Part shown: positions 54,000 through 62,923 of the stretch, piece by piece
Numbering within the stretch: position 1 is the stretch's first letter
Layout: each line of letters opens with the position of its first letter
From: Sphingobacterium endophyticum
Lineage (GTDB): Bacteria > Bacteroidota > Bacteroidia > Sphingobacteriales > Sphingobacteriaceae
Assembly (NCBI RefSeq): GCF_009733535.1
Contig: NZ_SMMI01000003.1
Coordinates: 1 to 64,000 of the forward strand
Reading direction: 5' to 3'
DNA length: 64,000 nt
Made by a program: the position numbers and the translations under genes
Notes under the pieces: model-generated
The model's input: only the letters and a program-made list of their open reading frames with translations
What the model was told of the DNA's origin: nothing
Databases searched by the model: none

Positions 54000-54866
54000 A
54001 TGAAACCTGTTTTTGCCAAAATACTTGAAGGCTCGGAAATCAAAACATTTGCGACAAAGGAGGTCAATCGCCCAATATTTTCTACCGAATTCCACTTTCA
54101 CAGTGCCTGTCAGATGACCTATATTGTTCAAAGTGAAGGAAAAAGAATTATTGGCGATAACGTTGATAGATTCCTCCCCGATGAATTGACCTTTATCGGT
54201 TCTGACCTTCCTCATGTTTGGCATAATGACCAGAACAGCGACCTGCTTGTGGAAGAAGCAAAATCTTTAGCATTATATATTGAACCTTCTTTAACTATCG
54301 AAACTTTAGGTCAGTTTTTTAATTCACATAAAATTGATGCCTTTTTCAACCTCTCTAAACGTGGGTTGATCTTTTATGGAAAGACCAAAAGGGAACTCAA
54401 ATCCAAACTATTAGAGATAGTAAGAACACCCTATGGTCCGCAAAAAACAATCTTACTACTGGAAATATTGGACACGATGGTTAATACCGACGAGTTTGAA
54501 TGTATTTCATCCGTTGGTTATACCAATAATTATAATCCTGTTGACAACAATAAGATTGAGAAAGTGTTTAAGCACGTATTTGACAACTACGCAAAAGAGA
54601 TTTTACTAAGTGACGTTTCTGATATGTCCAATATGTCAAAACATGCTTTCTGCAGATATTTTAAAACCAGGACACAGAAAACATTCATCCAATTTGTCAA
54701 TGAGGTGAGAATTAGTGAAGCATGTAAAATGATTACTGAGAATAAACTGCAGATCACCAACATCGCTTATGAATGTGGATTCAATAGCCTTTCCAACTTT
54801 AATAAAATATTTAAATCAGTAAAGGGGATTACTCCAAGTGAATTCAAAAGTCAGGTCTTGAGATAA
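54000..54866 (+). CDS. AraC family regulator of the fucose locus
   Basis: 288 residues. N-terminal cupin-like sensing domain (about 1-170; FSTEFHFHSACQMTYIVQSEGKRIIGDNVDRFLPDELTFIGSDLPHVWHN) with the histidines of the sugar-binding barrel. C-terminal double helix-turn-helix at about 190-285 (DVSDMSNMSKHAFCRYFKTRTQKTFIQFVNEVRISEACKMI, NIAYECGFNSLSNFNKIFKSVKGITPSEF). It is divergent from the mutarotase/fucosidase genes, so it likely activates them in response to L-fucose. Confidence 0.9.
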   Translation: MKPVFAKILEGSEIKTFATKEVNRPIFSTEFHFHSACQMTYIVQSEGKRIIGDNVDRFLPDELTFIGSDLPHVWHNDQNSDLLVEEAKSLALYIEPSLTIETLGQFFNSHKIDAFFNLSKRGLIFYGKTKRELKSKLLEIVRTPYGPQKTILLLEILDTMVNTDEFECISSVGYTNNYNPVDNNKIEKVFKHVFDNYAKEILLSDVSDMSNMSKHAFCRYFKTRTQKTFIQFVNEVRISEACKMITENKLQITNIAYECGFNSLSNFNKIFKSVKGITPSEFKSQVLR

Positions 54867-54876
54867 CTGATTGAAC

Positions 54877-55167
54877 CTATAGTGTAGGATGATAATCACG
54901 ATCGATCTGTTCCCTCACTTCAGGATGCTTCTTCACATATTTGGCAACAAAAGGACAGTACACCATCACTTTTTTATTCTTTGATTTTGCAAATGCGAAT
55001 GCATGTTCTGCCAAAATAGAAGCAATACCCTTTCCCTGCATACTTTCAGGAACAACAGTATGCATCATGGCAATGCTCTTTTTGTAAAACCTATATTCCA
55101 ACCGTGCAACCTCCTCCCCCTCTCTAATCTCAAATTGAAGATTGTCTTCATTATTCCGAACTTCCAT
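54877..55167 (-). CDS. GNAT family N-acetyltransferase, YjdJ-like
   Basis: 96 residues, the short NAT_SF branch: FEIREGEEVARLEYRFYKKSIAMMHTVVPESMQGKGIASILAEHAFAFAKSKNKKVMVYCPFVAKYVKKHPEV. The acetyl-CoA loop is QGKGIAS. The CPFVAKYVKKHPE ending is typical of this small family, whose targets are unknown. It converges on the AraC gene with 10 bases between them. Confidence 0.87.
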   Translation of the reverse strand: MEVRNNEDNLQFEIREGEEVARLEYRFYKKSIAMMHTVVPESMQGKGIASILAEHAFAFAKSKNKKVMVYCPFVAKYVKKHPEVREQIDRDYHPTL

Positions 55168-55471
55168 AATATTCTGATCTATATTCCTAATTTAAACAAT
55201 TTTGGCCATAAATCCCCGTCCCCCCCCTATCATCCTCATCGCAAGATGAGGAAACCGCTTCCTTTAAAAACATCCCCATAACGATTCTAAAAACCTAATA
55301 CATCAATATCCCATTTGTTAATTATTGTGAAGAAAAAAAATTAGAGAGAATAAATTATTAGTTTTAACCTCAAGAGAATGAAATTAAATTTCACTAAAAA
55401 ATTTAATGATTCAGAACATTCGTTAATAACCTATTATTAATTAAACCATTAAAGAAAAACAACTAAATTCT
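55168..55471. other. 304-base gap upstream of the ABC pair
   Basis: Contains a GC-richer patch with a perfect hairpin CCTCATC-GCAA-GATGAGG (55234-55251) closed by a GNRA-type loop, then AT-rich sequence up to the small membrane gene. No ORF is credible. Confidence 0.6.
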
Positions 55472-55792
55472 ATGGGATTAAGACTCGAAAAGACATTTTA
55501 TTTTTCAAAAATCTTTTACATTTTTAATCTTTCATTAAGTGTATTACTATTAATAATAACACTACAGAATCTCTCAATCCCTCCGGATATTTCATTTTAC
55601 AACTTACTTATTTGGATAAAAATTCTAGGTTATGCCTCTTCTGGAGTAATTTACTATCTCATTTATTTTAGAAAATATAGAGATTTTATGAGAAACACGA
55701 GCGTTTCACTTTTCAGTATGCTAACCATTTTCTTAATCATTGATCTGGTAATTTTTACATTTATATGCATTATAATCAATCACTTTATATAG
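55472..55792 (+). CDS. Small membrane protein paired with an ABC ATPase
   Basis: 106 residues with three predicted membrane helices (about 14-33, 42-65 and 77-105; IFNLSLSVLLLIITLQNL, LIWIKILGYASSGVIYYLIYF, MLTIFLIIDLVIFTFICIIIN) joined by a basic loop (FRKYRDFMRN). No family is recognised. It overlaps the ATPase gene by 28 bases, so the two products are made together. The pair is more AT-rich than its neighbours, suggesting transfer. Confidence 0.7.
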   Translation: MGLRLEKTFYFSKIFYIFNLSLSVLLLIITLQNLSIPPDISFYNLLIWIKILGYASSGVIYYLIYFRKYRDFMRNTSVSLFSMLTIFLIIDLVIFTFICIIINHFI

Positions 55793-56433
55793 ACAGTTTA
55801 TCCTACACTAGATCGGGATTTAAAATACTTGACTCCATATATCTAGATTTACCAAAAAACTCTATTCTAGGTTTATTGGGGAGGAATGGTTCAGGAAAAT
55901 CAACGCTTTTAAACATTATTTTCGGCAATTTAAAACCCGACTTTGCATACATGAAATGTGAAGGGGTTAAATTTGAAAAAGGATATAAAACAAATAAAAT
56001 CACCTATTTACCTCAGGGACAGTTATTCCCTTATAACATGAAAGTAAAAGATATAATTAGATTTATGCCTTGCCAGGAATCTTATTTATATGAAATCGAT
56101 TTAATTCAAAAAAATTTAAATCTTAAGTTATATCAATTCTCGGCCGGTGAAGCTAGATTGATAGAAATTTTAATAATCTTGTATTCAAATAGACCATTCC
56201 TCTTACTCGACGAACCATTTACAAAATTGAGCCCCATATTAATAGCTTTTTTAAAAAGTCACATTTTAATAGTTAAAGAAAAGAAAGGAATCATTGTGAG
56301 CGATCATAATTATGCTGATGTATTTGAAATATCAGATAATTTGAGCCTTCTACACAACTCCAATTTAGTGAAGGTAAATGATTTTAATGATTTAGCCTTT
56401 TTCAATTATATTCCCTCCCATTATATAGATTAA
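55765..56433 (+). CDS. Orphan ABC ATPase
   Basis: 222 residues of an ABC nucleotide-binding domain: Walker A LLGRNGSGKSTLLNI (about 35-49), Q-loop ITYLPQGQLF, a degenerate signature QFSAGEARLIEI in place of LSGGQ, Walker B PFLLLDEPF, and the H-loop Asp-His in VSDHNY. There is no permease gene apart from the overlapping three-helix protein. It could drive a minimal export or self-immunity machine; that is inference from gene order. Confidence 0.85.
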   Translation: MHYNQSLYIDSLSYTRSGFKILDSIYLDLPKNSILGLLGRNGSGKSTLLNIIFGNLKPDFAYMKCEGVKFEKGYKTNKITYLPQGQLFPYNMKVKDIIRFMPCQESYLYEIDLIQKNLNLKLYQFSAGEARLIEILIILYSNRPFLLLDEPFTKLSPILIAFLKSHILIVKEKKGIIVSDHNYADVFEISDNLSLLHNSNLVKVNDFNDLAFFNYIPSHYID

Positions 56434-56439
56434 TCTCCA

Positions 56440-58407
56440 TTAACCACCTTCCATGGTTACGAATATTCTGCTAAAATCTTTTCTAGTTAAATCACTTTTA
56501 TGAATAACAAAAAACAGATCGCCGGCATCCCCCCATTGAAAGTCACCGATTGATTTTACCTCTAGCAGAATGATCCAGTCTTGGGGATTTCCTTTCCAAG
56601 ATAAAGAAGCCTGTAATTCTGGCGATTCATGCTGCGTAAATCCATAACAATTCATAGCATGATCAAATTTTTTCAAATTCAGAACTGGCACTTCAAAAGT
56701 CTCATATAAATCATCGAGTAATTTTTCCTGATGTTCCAGTGATTGTGCATTCCCCTCAAATAAATATCGATTTTCCCTGTGAGCATAGAATGAAGGCGCT
56801 GAATTGACTTTAAAAGCTTTTGCTTTGAAAGCCTTATACTTAGCATTTGGGAGTTCAAAAAAATCATCCTCCTTAAAATCGAACCGACTTCCGGAGTTCA
56901 ATGTTCCATTGTCCGCAACATAAATTACCTTTGCTAGGTCTTTATCATCATATCCAAAAAATTGTAGGCTTTTAAAGAAAAAGAACAAAGTTCCTGACTT
57001 GGGAAGAAACTCCTGCAAGTTTGAAAGTTCTTCACAATTTATCTGGGCAATAAACTCATAAAGGAAATCCTTATCCCTATAATCATTATAAAAACTAGGA
57101 AATGGGATATCTAAAGGCAAGTCAGGATAACCACCAAATCGGTGATTTCCTAATTTCTGATAATCCTCATTTTCATACTGCTCAAATCCGATGGCTTTTT
57201 TCAGCAAAGACAATAATGCTTCACGTGCTTGTGTTAATTTATTTTTCCTGATTATTTCATCTACAGGTTTAATTAACTCTCGATCAGATTCAGCGGCGAA
57301 AATGCTGTCATCCCATGGAACCATACCCTGTCCGTCTGCCCCTTTATAGGTATAATCTAATAAATTCCTCTTGTCTTCGATGGAAATTTCTAAACCTTGA
57401 AATGAATTATATTCGTTAGGAAGATATTCTAAGGGGTTATCATTAGCTAAAATAGATTTTATAGCGGGTTGTTCAGTAAGAGAACCGGGCAATGTTTTTA
57501 ATTGATTCTCTTTGACATCTAAAACTTGTAGCGACGGTAAATTTATCTTTTCAGGTATTTCTCTAATTTGGTTACTGAATAGATATAGGTATTTTAAGTT
57601 CGGTAAGGACCATAAAGAATCTGGCAATTTCTTTAAACCACACATATTGATGGATAATACCTCTAAATTCTTCAAATGACCAATGTCTTCAGGAAGTTGA
57701 TGAATAGAGGCCTTATTGACTGTTATAGATACTAACTCGGTTAAATCAGCAATACGTTCGTCAAATTCCTTAAATGCTAACTTGCTTTGGTCAAAATAAT
57801 CACCCAGCTTAGTAATCGACAAATAAGATAAGTTCTTAAAATCATAGACTTCATCGGGAAGGGATGTGAATGTAGGGTTTACAATATCCAATTTTCTCAC
57901 GATCAATGGGTCAGCAGTAACAGTTTCCTCCAGACTTTTAAAATGATATTTGCTCCAATTTAATACTTCAGCATTGAATTGTACTGCAACCTGTAAGCTA
58001 TAGACCGCCGAATCACCATATGGAGATTTTAATTCCCCTTCGATCAACACCCAATTGTCTCGATAGGTGACTGTCCCATAAAATTTAAGGCTATACTCAA
58101 AACCCTCTTTGTTAAAATATTTGTGATCGACAGGATTTTTGTCCTCTTCAAATTTTGTCTGTCCAGTTGGAACTCCACTTTCAAAAATCCTTAAGGATTC
58201 AATAGAAATCTTTATTTTTCTATCTGGATTATAATCATCCAGTAGATCATTTTCTTCTACCGAAATGTCTTTTGGAATATCAACCGTTATTTCAGTTAAC
58301 AAGGTAGAAGTTAGTTCAGCGATCGTCCAAAATGTCCGGCTCCAATCTATTGGATAATCTTTTCCATCAACCCTAAAATACTGCACCTGATCAAAACTTT
58401 TTTCCAT
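56440..58407 (-). CDS. Leucine-rich repeat protein with DUF1963 (YwqG-like) C-terminus
   Basis: 655 residues with no signal peptide. Residues about 1-160 are a beta-rich uncharacterised domain; about 190-330 are leucine-rich repeats (LKNLEVLSINMCGLKKLPDSLWSLPNLKYLYLFSNQIREIPEKINLPSLQVLDVKENQLKTLP); about 395-655 are a DUF1963/YwqG domain (KLGNHRFGGYPDLPLDIPFP, FIAQINCEEL, LPKSGTLFFFF, KGNPQDWIILLEVKS, GDLFFVIHKSDL). The fusion is unusual. DUF1963 proteins often occur near toxin-immunity or effector genes; a link is only a guess. Confidence 0.75.
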   Translation of the reverse strand: MEKSFDQVQYFRVDGKDYPIDWSRTFWTIAELTSTLLTEITVDIPKDISVEENDLLDDYNPDRKIKISIESLRIFESGVPTGQTKFEEDKNPVDHKYFNKEGFEYSLKFYGTVTYRDNWVLIEGELKSPYGDSAVYSLQVAVQFNAEVLNWSKYHFKSLEETVTADPLIVRKLDIVNPTFTSLPDEVYDFKNLSYLSITKLGDYFDQSKLAFKEFDERIADLTELVSITVNKASIHQLPEDIGHLKNLEVLSINMCGLKKLPDSLWSLPNLKYLYLFSNQIREIPEKINLPSLQVLDVKENQLKTLPGSLTEQPAIKSILANDNPLEYLPNEYNSFQGLEISIEDKRNLLDYTYKGADGQGMVPWDDSIFAAESDRELIKPVDEIIRKNKLTQAREALLSLLKKAIGFEQYENEDYQKLGNHRFGGYPDLPLDIPFPSFYNDYRDKDFLYEFIAQINCEELSNLQEFLPKSGTLFFFFKSLQFFGYDDKDLAKVIYVADNGTLNSGSRFDFKEDDFFELPNAKYKAFKAKAFKVNSAPSFYAHRENRYLFEGNAQSLEHQEKLLDDLYETFEVPVLNLKKFDHAMNCYGFTQHESPELQASLSWKGNPQDWIILLEVKSIGDFQWGDAGDLFFVIHKSDLTRKDFSRIFVTMEGG

Positions 58408-58527
58408 AGTTTGTAATTGACGTAAGAGAATGTGTTACATAATATAAGAATTATTTTTTTATGTCATTAAGTTATAGATTAAACAGTTTCCCGAGCTAAA
58501 GTTCTAGAATGAAACAACAATCTCTTC

Positions 58528-58950
58528 TTATTTTACCTCATAGGTCCCATCCTCTAACCATTGTATTGCCTCCCTAAGTGGGATACCAAAATACCCCGCT
58601 TTGCCTTCATCAAAAGCATTTTTCCAACGCGTATAACCAAGCTCATAAATGGGTAATGGAACATCTGCATCCTTTAGTTTGGTCGTACTCTTTCTCAAAG
58701 CATTTTCAGCAATGGGCAAATGCAGCACCTCTTCTAAAGCACCTTCAAAGTATTTTGGATTTTTAATTTTAACTGCAGCGAATGAAATATGTATAATGGT
58801 ACCTTCCTTTTCGTAATCTTCAATTTTTAAGATTTTTAAAGTCGAGGATTCTTCACCAGGACGGGTATGGTAGTGCCATTGTTGACCTACTTGGTAGCTG
58901 ATTGAGGGTTTTTCTTTTATGGTTTTATTAAATAGGTTATATAGATTCAT
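58528..58950 (-). CDS. Uncharacterised protein
   Basis: 140 residues, no signal or membrane helix. A beta-rich start (YQVGQQWHYHTRPGEESSTLKILKIEDYEKEGTIIHISFAAVKIKNP) followed by a helical end with ELGYTRWKNAFDEGKAGYFGIPLREAIQWLEDG. No family recognised. It sits 120 bases upstream of the LRR-DUF1963 gene in the same direction, so the two may share a transcript. Confidence 0.7.
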   Translation of the reverse strand: MNLYNLFNKTIKEKPSISYQVGQQWHYHTRPGEESSTLKILKIEDYEKEGTIIHISFAAVKIKNPKYFEGALEEVLHLPIAENALRKSTTKLKDADVPLPIYELGYTRWKNAFDEGKAGYFGIPLREAIQWLEDGTYEVK

Positions 58951-59082
58951 TTTGTTCTTTTTTTAAATCTTTAATCGACGTTAAGACATTGGCGCATTGA
59001 TTATTATTACTTTAAAACTTCAGTTTTTACTGTTTAAAAATTAAATCCTAAACTCACTTGCCAAAACTTGTGTTTTAACCAT

Positions 59083-59856
59083 TTATAGTTCTCTAAACCA
59101 TTCTTCCTTAATTAACTTATGCTTTCCATCATTCCATAGGAGGTAGGCGGAAAAACCTTTTACTTTTTCTGGAGTATTCGAATCATTAAAATCTTCAGGA
59201 TAAATGAGTATATAATCGAACTTTTCTTTTGAATGCAATGCGTAAAGTTTTTCTGAAAATGCTTTATTAATCGAAGTATTAACGTAGAAAGAATTTTCGA
59301 AGTCAAAATCTCTCATTCTCATCAAATATTTAGGCTGAATGATTGCCTGATTTCCGTTTTTATTTGGGGCGAGCTTTGCAATAACTTCTTTAGTTTCAAT
59401 ATTGATGATAGTAATGCTGCAACCTTTGATATCTGGAGGTTTATGGTAAGCAATCTCCAAGGCGAAAATCGTGGGTTGAAGAACATGATATCCCGTATGG
59501 TTATTAGCTGGCGAAATGACTTCTTCTCCTTTTCTGTCTATAATCGCGAAGCTTGTTATTCCAAACTTTTCATAGGCTTCAGTTCGACAGGGGCATTCTA
59601 TTTTCCTATCAAAGCTTTTTACGACCTCGTTATATTTTGAATTTTTAAGAAAGAAATATGGAATCCTATATTCAAAAATTGGTGCTATGGCAACCACATT
59701 AGGATCTCCACTCCTTTTATAATCGGAGTATCGGAATCCGTATTTACCATTTTCTTCAAATGTCGTCCAATCTTTAGATTGATCAGCATTGGTCTGACCA
59801 AAAGATAAATTGTTGCCAAAAAACAACATAATCATTATAAATGCTATTGTTTTCAT
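59083..59856 (-). CDS. Uncharacterised exported protein
   Basis: 257 residues with a signal peptide (1-20, MLFFGNNLSFGQ). The mature protein has a WG-repeat-like tone (ENGKYGFRYSDY, RKGEEVISPANNHTGYHVLQP) and two cysteines in ECPCRTEAYEKFG. No family is certain. It lies in a run of leftward exported proteins. Confidence 0.65.
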   Translation of the reverse strand: MKTIAFIMIMLFFGNNLSFGQTNADQSKDWTTFEENGKYGFRYSDYKRSGDPNVVAIAPIFEYRIPYFFLKNSKYNEVVKSFDRKIECPCRTEAYEKFGITSFAIIDRKGEEVISPANNHTGYHVLQPTIFALEIAYHKPPDIKGCSITIINIETKEVIAKLAPNKNGNQAIIQPKYLMRMRDFDFENSFYVNTSINKAFSEKLYALHSKEKFDYILIYPEDFNDSNTPEKVKGFSAYLLWNDGKHKLIKEEWFREL

Positions 59857-59947
59857 AATCAGATATTCTAAGTGTAATTGATTCTATCAAAAAAATTCTT
59901 TCTTCTTGCCAAAAAATAGCTTTAAGAAGCTCTGTTGACCATTGGAT

Positions 59948-60661
59948 TTACTTTACCCGATACCATGTTGCACTGCCTAATTTAAAAGTCGATCCATCAT
60001 TACTAATTTCAAATTCATGGTAGGAGCCAGGAGCCCATCCAGTTCCATGATAATAAAGGTGGTTTTTGGCTTTATAGCCTCTGCTACTTGTTTTTTGAAC
60101 CTCTGTAAAAAAGATTCCTCCTAAAGCTTCTTTTGGAAACCTTGATCCTCCATGAATTAATTTTCCGGTTCCATTCCTGTCAGAATCTATCCATACCACC
60201 TCGCCTGTAGCTGGGTATTTCCAAGCACCAGCAATTTGACCGAAACCACTATTTTCAGCAGGTAAACCCACCGCATCTTTCACATGAAAACAGCCATTTG
60301 CCATACCGTAATGCGTCCTTTCATTGCAGTCCATTTTATAGGAATAACCGACATCTTTGGCACTTTTGTCTGAGTGATAAAAGTATTCATAGTGAGTGTA
60401 ATACCCGCTATAATTCTGGTCACCATTTACAACAACCCGTTTGATTTCTCCTGGACTGAAGTCGATTAATGCCTCATCGACTACTACACATGAAAATTCT
60501 TCGTTGAAAAATAATTTATCTCCATCCGTAGAATAAGGATATCCTCGATATTTTCGAATTTCTAGAACACCTTTTTCCAATTTTTCACAGGCAGTAAACG
60601 GAAGGAACAGTAAGAGGGCAAATAAGATACTAATGCTCCTCATTTTTTGAGTGAATTTCAT
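59948..60661 (-). CDS. Uncharacterised lipoprotein
   Basis: 237 residues. Lipobox FTACEK (Cys26). The mature part is glycine- and aromatic-rich beta sequence (RKYRGYPYSTDGDKLFFNEEFSCVVVDEALIDFS, GYYTHYEYFYHSDKSAKDVGYSYKMDC, GWAPGSYHEFEISNDGSTFKLGSATWYRVK). No recognised domain. It precedes the kinase remnant by about 100 bases in the leftward direction. Confidence 0.65.
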   Translation of the reverse strand: MKFTQKMRSISILFALLLFLPFTACEKLEKGVLEIRKYRGYPYSTDGDKLFFNEEFSCVVVDEALIDFSPGEIKRVVVNGDQNYSGYYTHYEYFYHSDKSAKDVGYSYKMDCNERTHYGMANGCFHVKDAVGLPAENSGFGQIAGAWKYPATGEVVWIDSDRNGTGKLIHGGSRFPKEALGGIFFTEVQKTSSRGYKAKNHLYYHGTGWAPGSYHEFEISNDGSTFKLGSATWYRVK

Positions 60662-60757
60662 AATAAGCTTGTTTAGATAATACTGGTTTGTTATCCAAAA
60701 TTATTAGGAAATCACTCCTCGGTCAATACCGAAAATGGGTAATTGATTTGATGCTTT

Positions 60758-62045
60758 TTAACTAGTGGTAATTATTCGGACATCAATCTGCGTGCCTTGC
60801 CCCTGAGAATGGAAAAGCACTTCTCCTTTTAGTTTCTCTACACGCTTCCTAATCGACTTTAATCCATACCCTTCTGGGGCATCAGGCAATAGACCAATAC
60901 CATTGTCCTGTATGATAAGATGGATGGATCGGGAATTTGCGTTGATCGTCAATATTACTAGATTGGCTTGACTGTGTTTGGCGCAATTATGGAATCCTTC
61001 TTTCAGAATCAATAATAGATTATACCTAACTTCTGCATAAAGACTGGATTCAGGATCCTGTACGTTTGATATATGCTGAAATGATATGGAGGTCCTTTCA
61101 AAATATTCTTCAGCATAGCGAATACAATACTCTTCAAAATTCTTTAAGTTATCATGATCCGGATTAATGGACCAAAGCATTTCTCGCATCGACCTGTTCA
61201 TATGGTCGGAAATGGTAATTAAATTATCCAACTCTTGTGCATTATAACCACTTCCATGTTGTTTCTTGAGAATCTCCGATTGTAATTTAATAGCCGATAG
61301 GTGCTCCAAGTTCATCATGCATATCAAATGCAATGCGCTCGCGTTCTAAATTCAGTGATGCTTCCTTCTCTTGCTTTTCTATTTCTACTAAATTCTCCAA
61401 TCGCTCAATTTCCAGTTTCTGTTCATTCTCCTTACTGATGATCGCTAAAAAAAAGAAGCAAAAACAGATCAAAATCTCAAATTGAAAGATCAGATATCCT
61501 GAAATATAACGGTCAAGCCCAAATAATGGATCACCAATATAAATCAGGACGGCACAAATAATCACAGTTAGCAAACCATAAAAGATATAAAGGTAATATC
61601 CGTTACGTTTGTTCCAGATATGGTAAATCATGACCCCAATTATATATAGATCGACGTAAGTGTATAAGGATTTATACAAACTATTGATTGATGCAAACAT
61701 GGTAAAGTTCGACATCAATAATCTAGAGAACATACCTATACCAATATAAACGATACCCGCAATAAGGCTAATACGAACAAATTTACTTAGTCGCGAATCC
61801 AAGAAGGATAGGACAAAGGCATAAAAAAATAAGACTACTGCTTTTCTGGAAATACGAACCCATGTATAATCGCCATTTACAACTTCTAAGCGAAGAATTA
61901 AATTTGTAGTGAAAGAAAGACTGAGAAGGGCTAGAAATAAATAATACTTATTGCTCTGTTCATAAAAATATTTGAACGTCAGATACAACATAAAACAGAT
62001 GTTGAATCCAATATTCAATAAACTGAAAATAGTCTCGTTTAACAT
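60758..62045 (-). pseudogene. Sensor histidine kinase split by a frameshift
   Basis: Two overlapping frames, 61287-62045 and 60758-61333, together give one sensor kinase of about 425 residues. The first part has six or seven membrane helices, a coiled coil (ENEQKLEIERLENLVEIEKQEKE) and the HisKA_3 box RIAFDMHDELGA ending PIGY-stop. The second continues in the other phase: HLSAIKLQSEILKKQ, then the ATPase domain (EGFHNCAKHSQANLV, IQDNGIGLLPDAPEGYGLKSIRKRVEKL). Restoring two bases near 61303-61306 gives DELGAHLSAIKL. The start of the second frame also has usable ATGs. Sequencing error is possible. Partner regulator is next to it. Confidence 0.8.
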
Positions 62046-62053
62046 GGTAGGTG

Positions 62054-62680
62054 TTAACTATATTTTCGTAAATAATTAATTGCCTCTACTTTATTACTTA
62101 CTCCAAGCTTTCTGTAAATATTACTGATATGTTTTTTGATGGTTTCTATCGAAACCTTTTTTCTGTAAGCTATTTCTTTATATTGCTGTCCTTTAGCCAA
62201 CAAGTCTAATACCTGTAGTTCGGTAACAGATAACTCAGGAATATTTATTTCCTTTTCAGATTGACTCCTAAAGAATTTTAGTACCTTTTGAGCGATGGAA
62301 TTACTCATTGGTACACCACCATTATAAGCGTCGTGAATAGCTTTCACGATGTTATCCAGACTTTCCCCCTTCATCAAATAACCCACAGCCCCTACACGAA
62401 GTGATTCAAAGACATTCTCATCGTCCTCAAAGCTGGTAATAACCACAAAACTACTCTGAGGCATTTGACCTTTCAATACTTTTATCACATCGCTACCCTG
62501 AGAATCTTTTAAATGTAGATCCATTAACACAATGTCTGGGCGTACTATTGGCAATTGCTTCAATGCTTCAGCACCCGAATACAACTGAGCGACACAAGTA
62601 AACTCCTCATGTATATCCAGCACCCTTTTTAGGCTGTTGTTATAAAATTTCTCATCTTCTACGATACCAACAGAAATCAT
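62054..62680 (-). CDS. NarL/LuxR-type response regulator
   Basis: 208 residues from the ATG at 62680 (MISVGIVEDEKFYN); an upstream ATG at 62725 adds a hydrophobic tail not expected in this family. Receiver domain about 1-115 with phospho-Asp54 (PDIVLMDLHLKD) and Lys in GYLMKGESL; linker; LuxR helix-turn-helix about 145-205 (LSVTELQVLDLLAKGQQYKEIAYRKKVSIETIKKHISNIYRKLG). The cognate kinase gene is eight bases downstream and frameshifted. Confidence 0.93.
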   Translation of the reverse strand: MISVGIVEDEKFYNNSLKRVLDIHEEFTCVAQLYSGAEALKQLPIVRPDIVLMDLHLKDSQGSDVIKVLKGQMPQSSFVVITSFEDDENVFESLRVGAVGYLMKGESLDNIVKAIHDAYNGGVPMSNSIAQKVLKFFRSQSEKEINIPELSVTELQVLDLLAKGQQYKEIAYRKKVSIETIKKHISNIYRKLGVSNKVEAINYLRKYS

Positions 62681-62749
62681 GATAGCATTTTTTACAAAGA
62701 TTAGTAACCCGATACTTTTTGTCAATAACGATTTAGTGTAATGCGATAT

Positions 62750-62923
62750 TTATATCTTTTTCCCGCACACAAATTGAATGTTTCCAATAACGTCGGATTC
62801 TTGAAGACTGGAAAATCGTTGTAGGTTGAAAACCTTTACTTCCTTTTCCTTTGCAAAGCTGCTGGTTGGCAAACAAGTAGATAAAACCAATAGGAAAGTG
62901 ATAAATTGGATAATTTGCTTCAT
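62750..62923 (-). CDS. Small exported peptide upstream of the response regulator
   Basis: 57 residues with a good signal peptide: MKQIIQFITFLLVLSTCLP then TSSFAKE with a likely cleavage after SFA. The mature peptide of about 33 residues (KEKEVKVFNLQRFSSLQESD... ) contains one Cys and a basic end GKKI. It lies about 70 bases before the response regulator, same direction. It may be a signal for the adjacent two-component system or a truncated gene. I found no homologue by recognition. Confidence 0.4.
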   Translation of the reverse strand: MKQIIQFITFLLVLSTCLPTSSFAKEKEVKVFNLQRFSSLQESDVIGNIQFVCGKKI

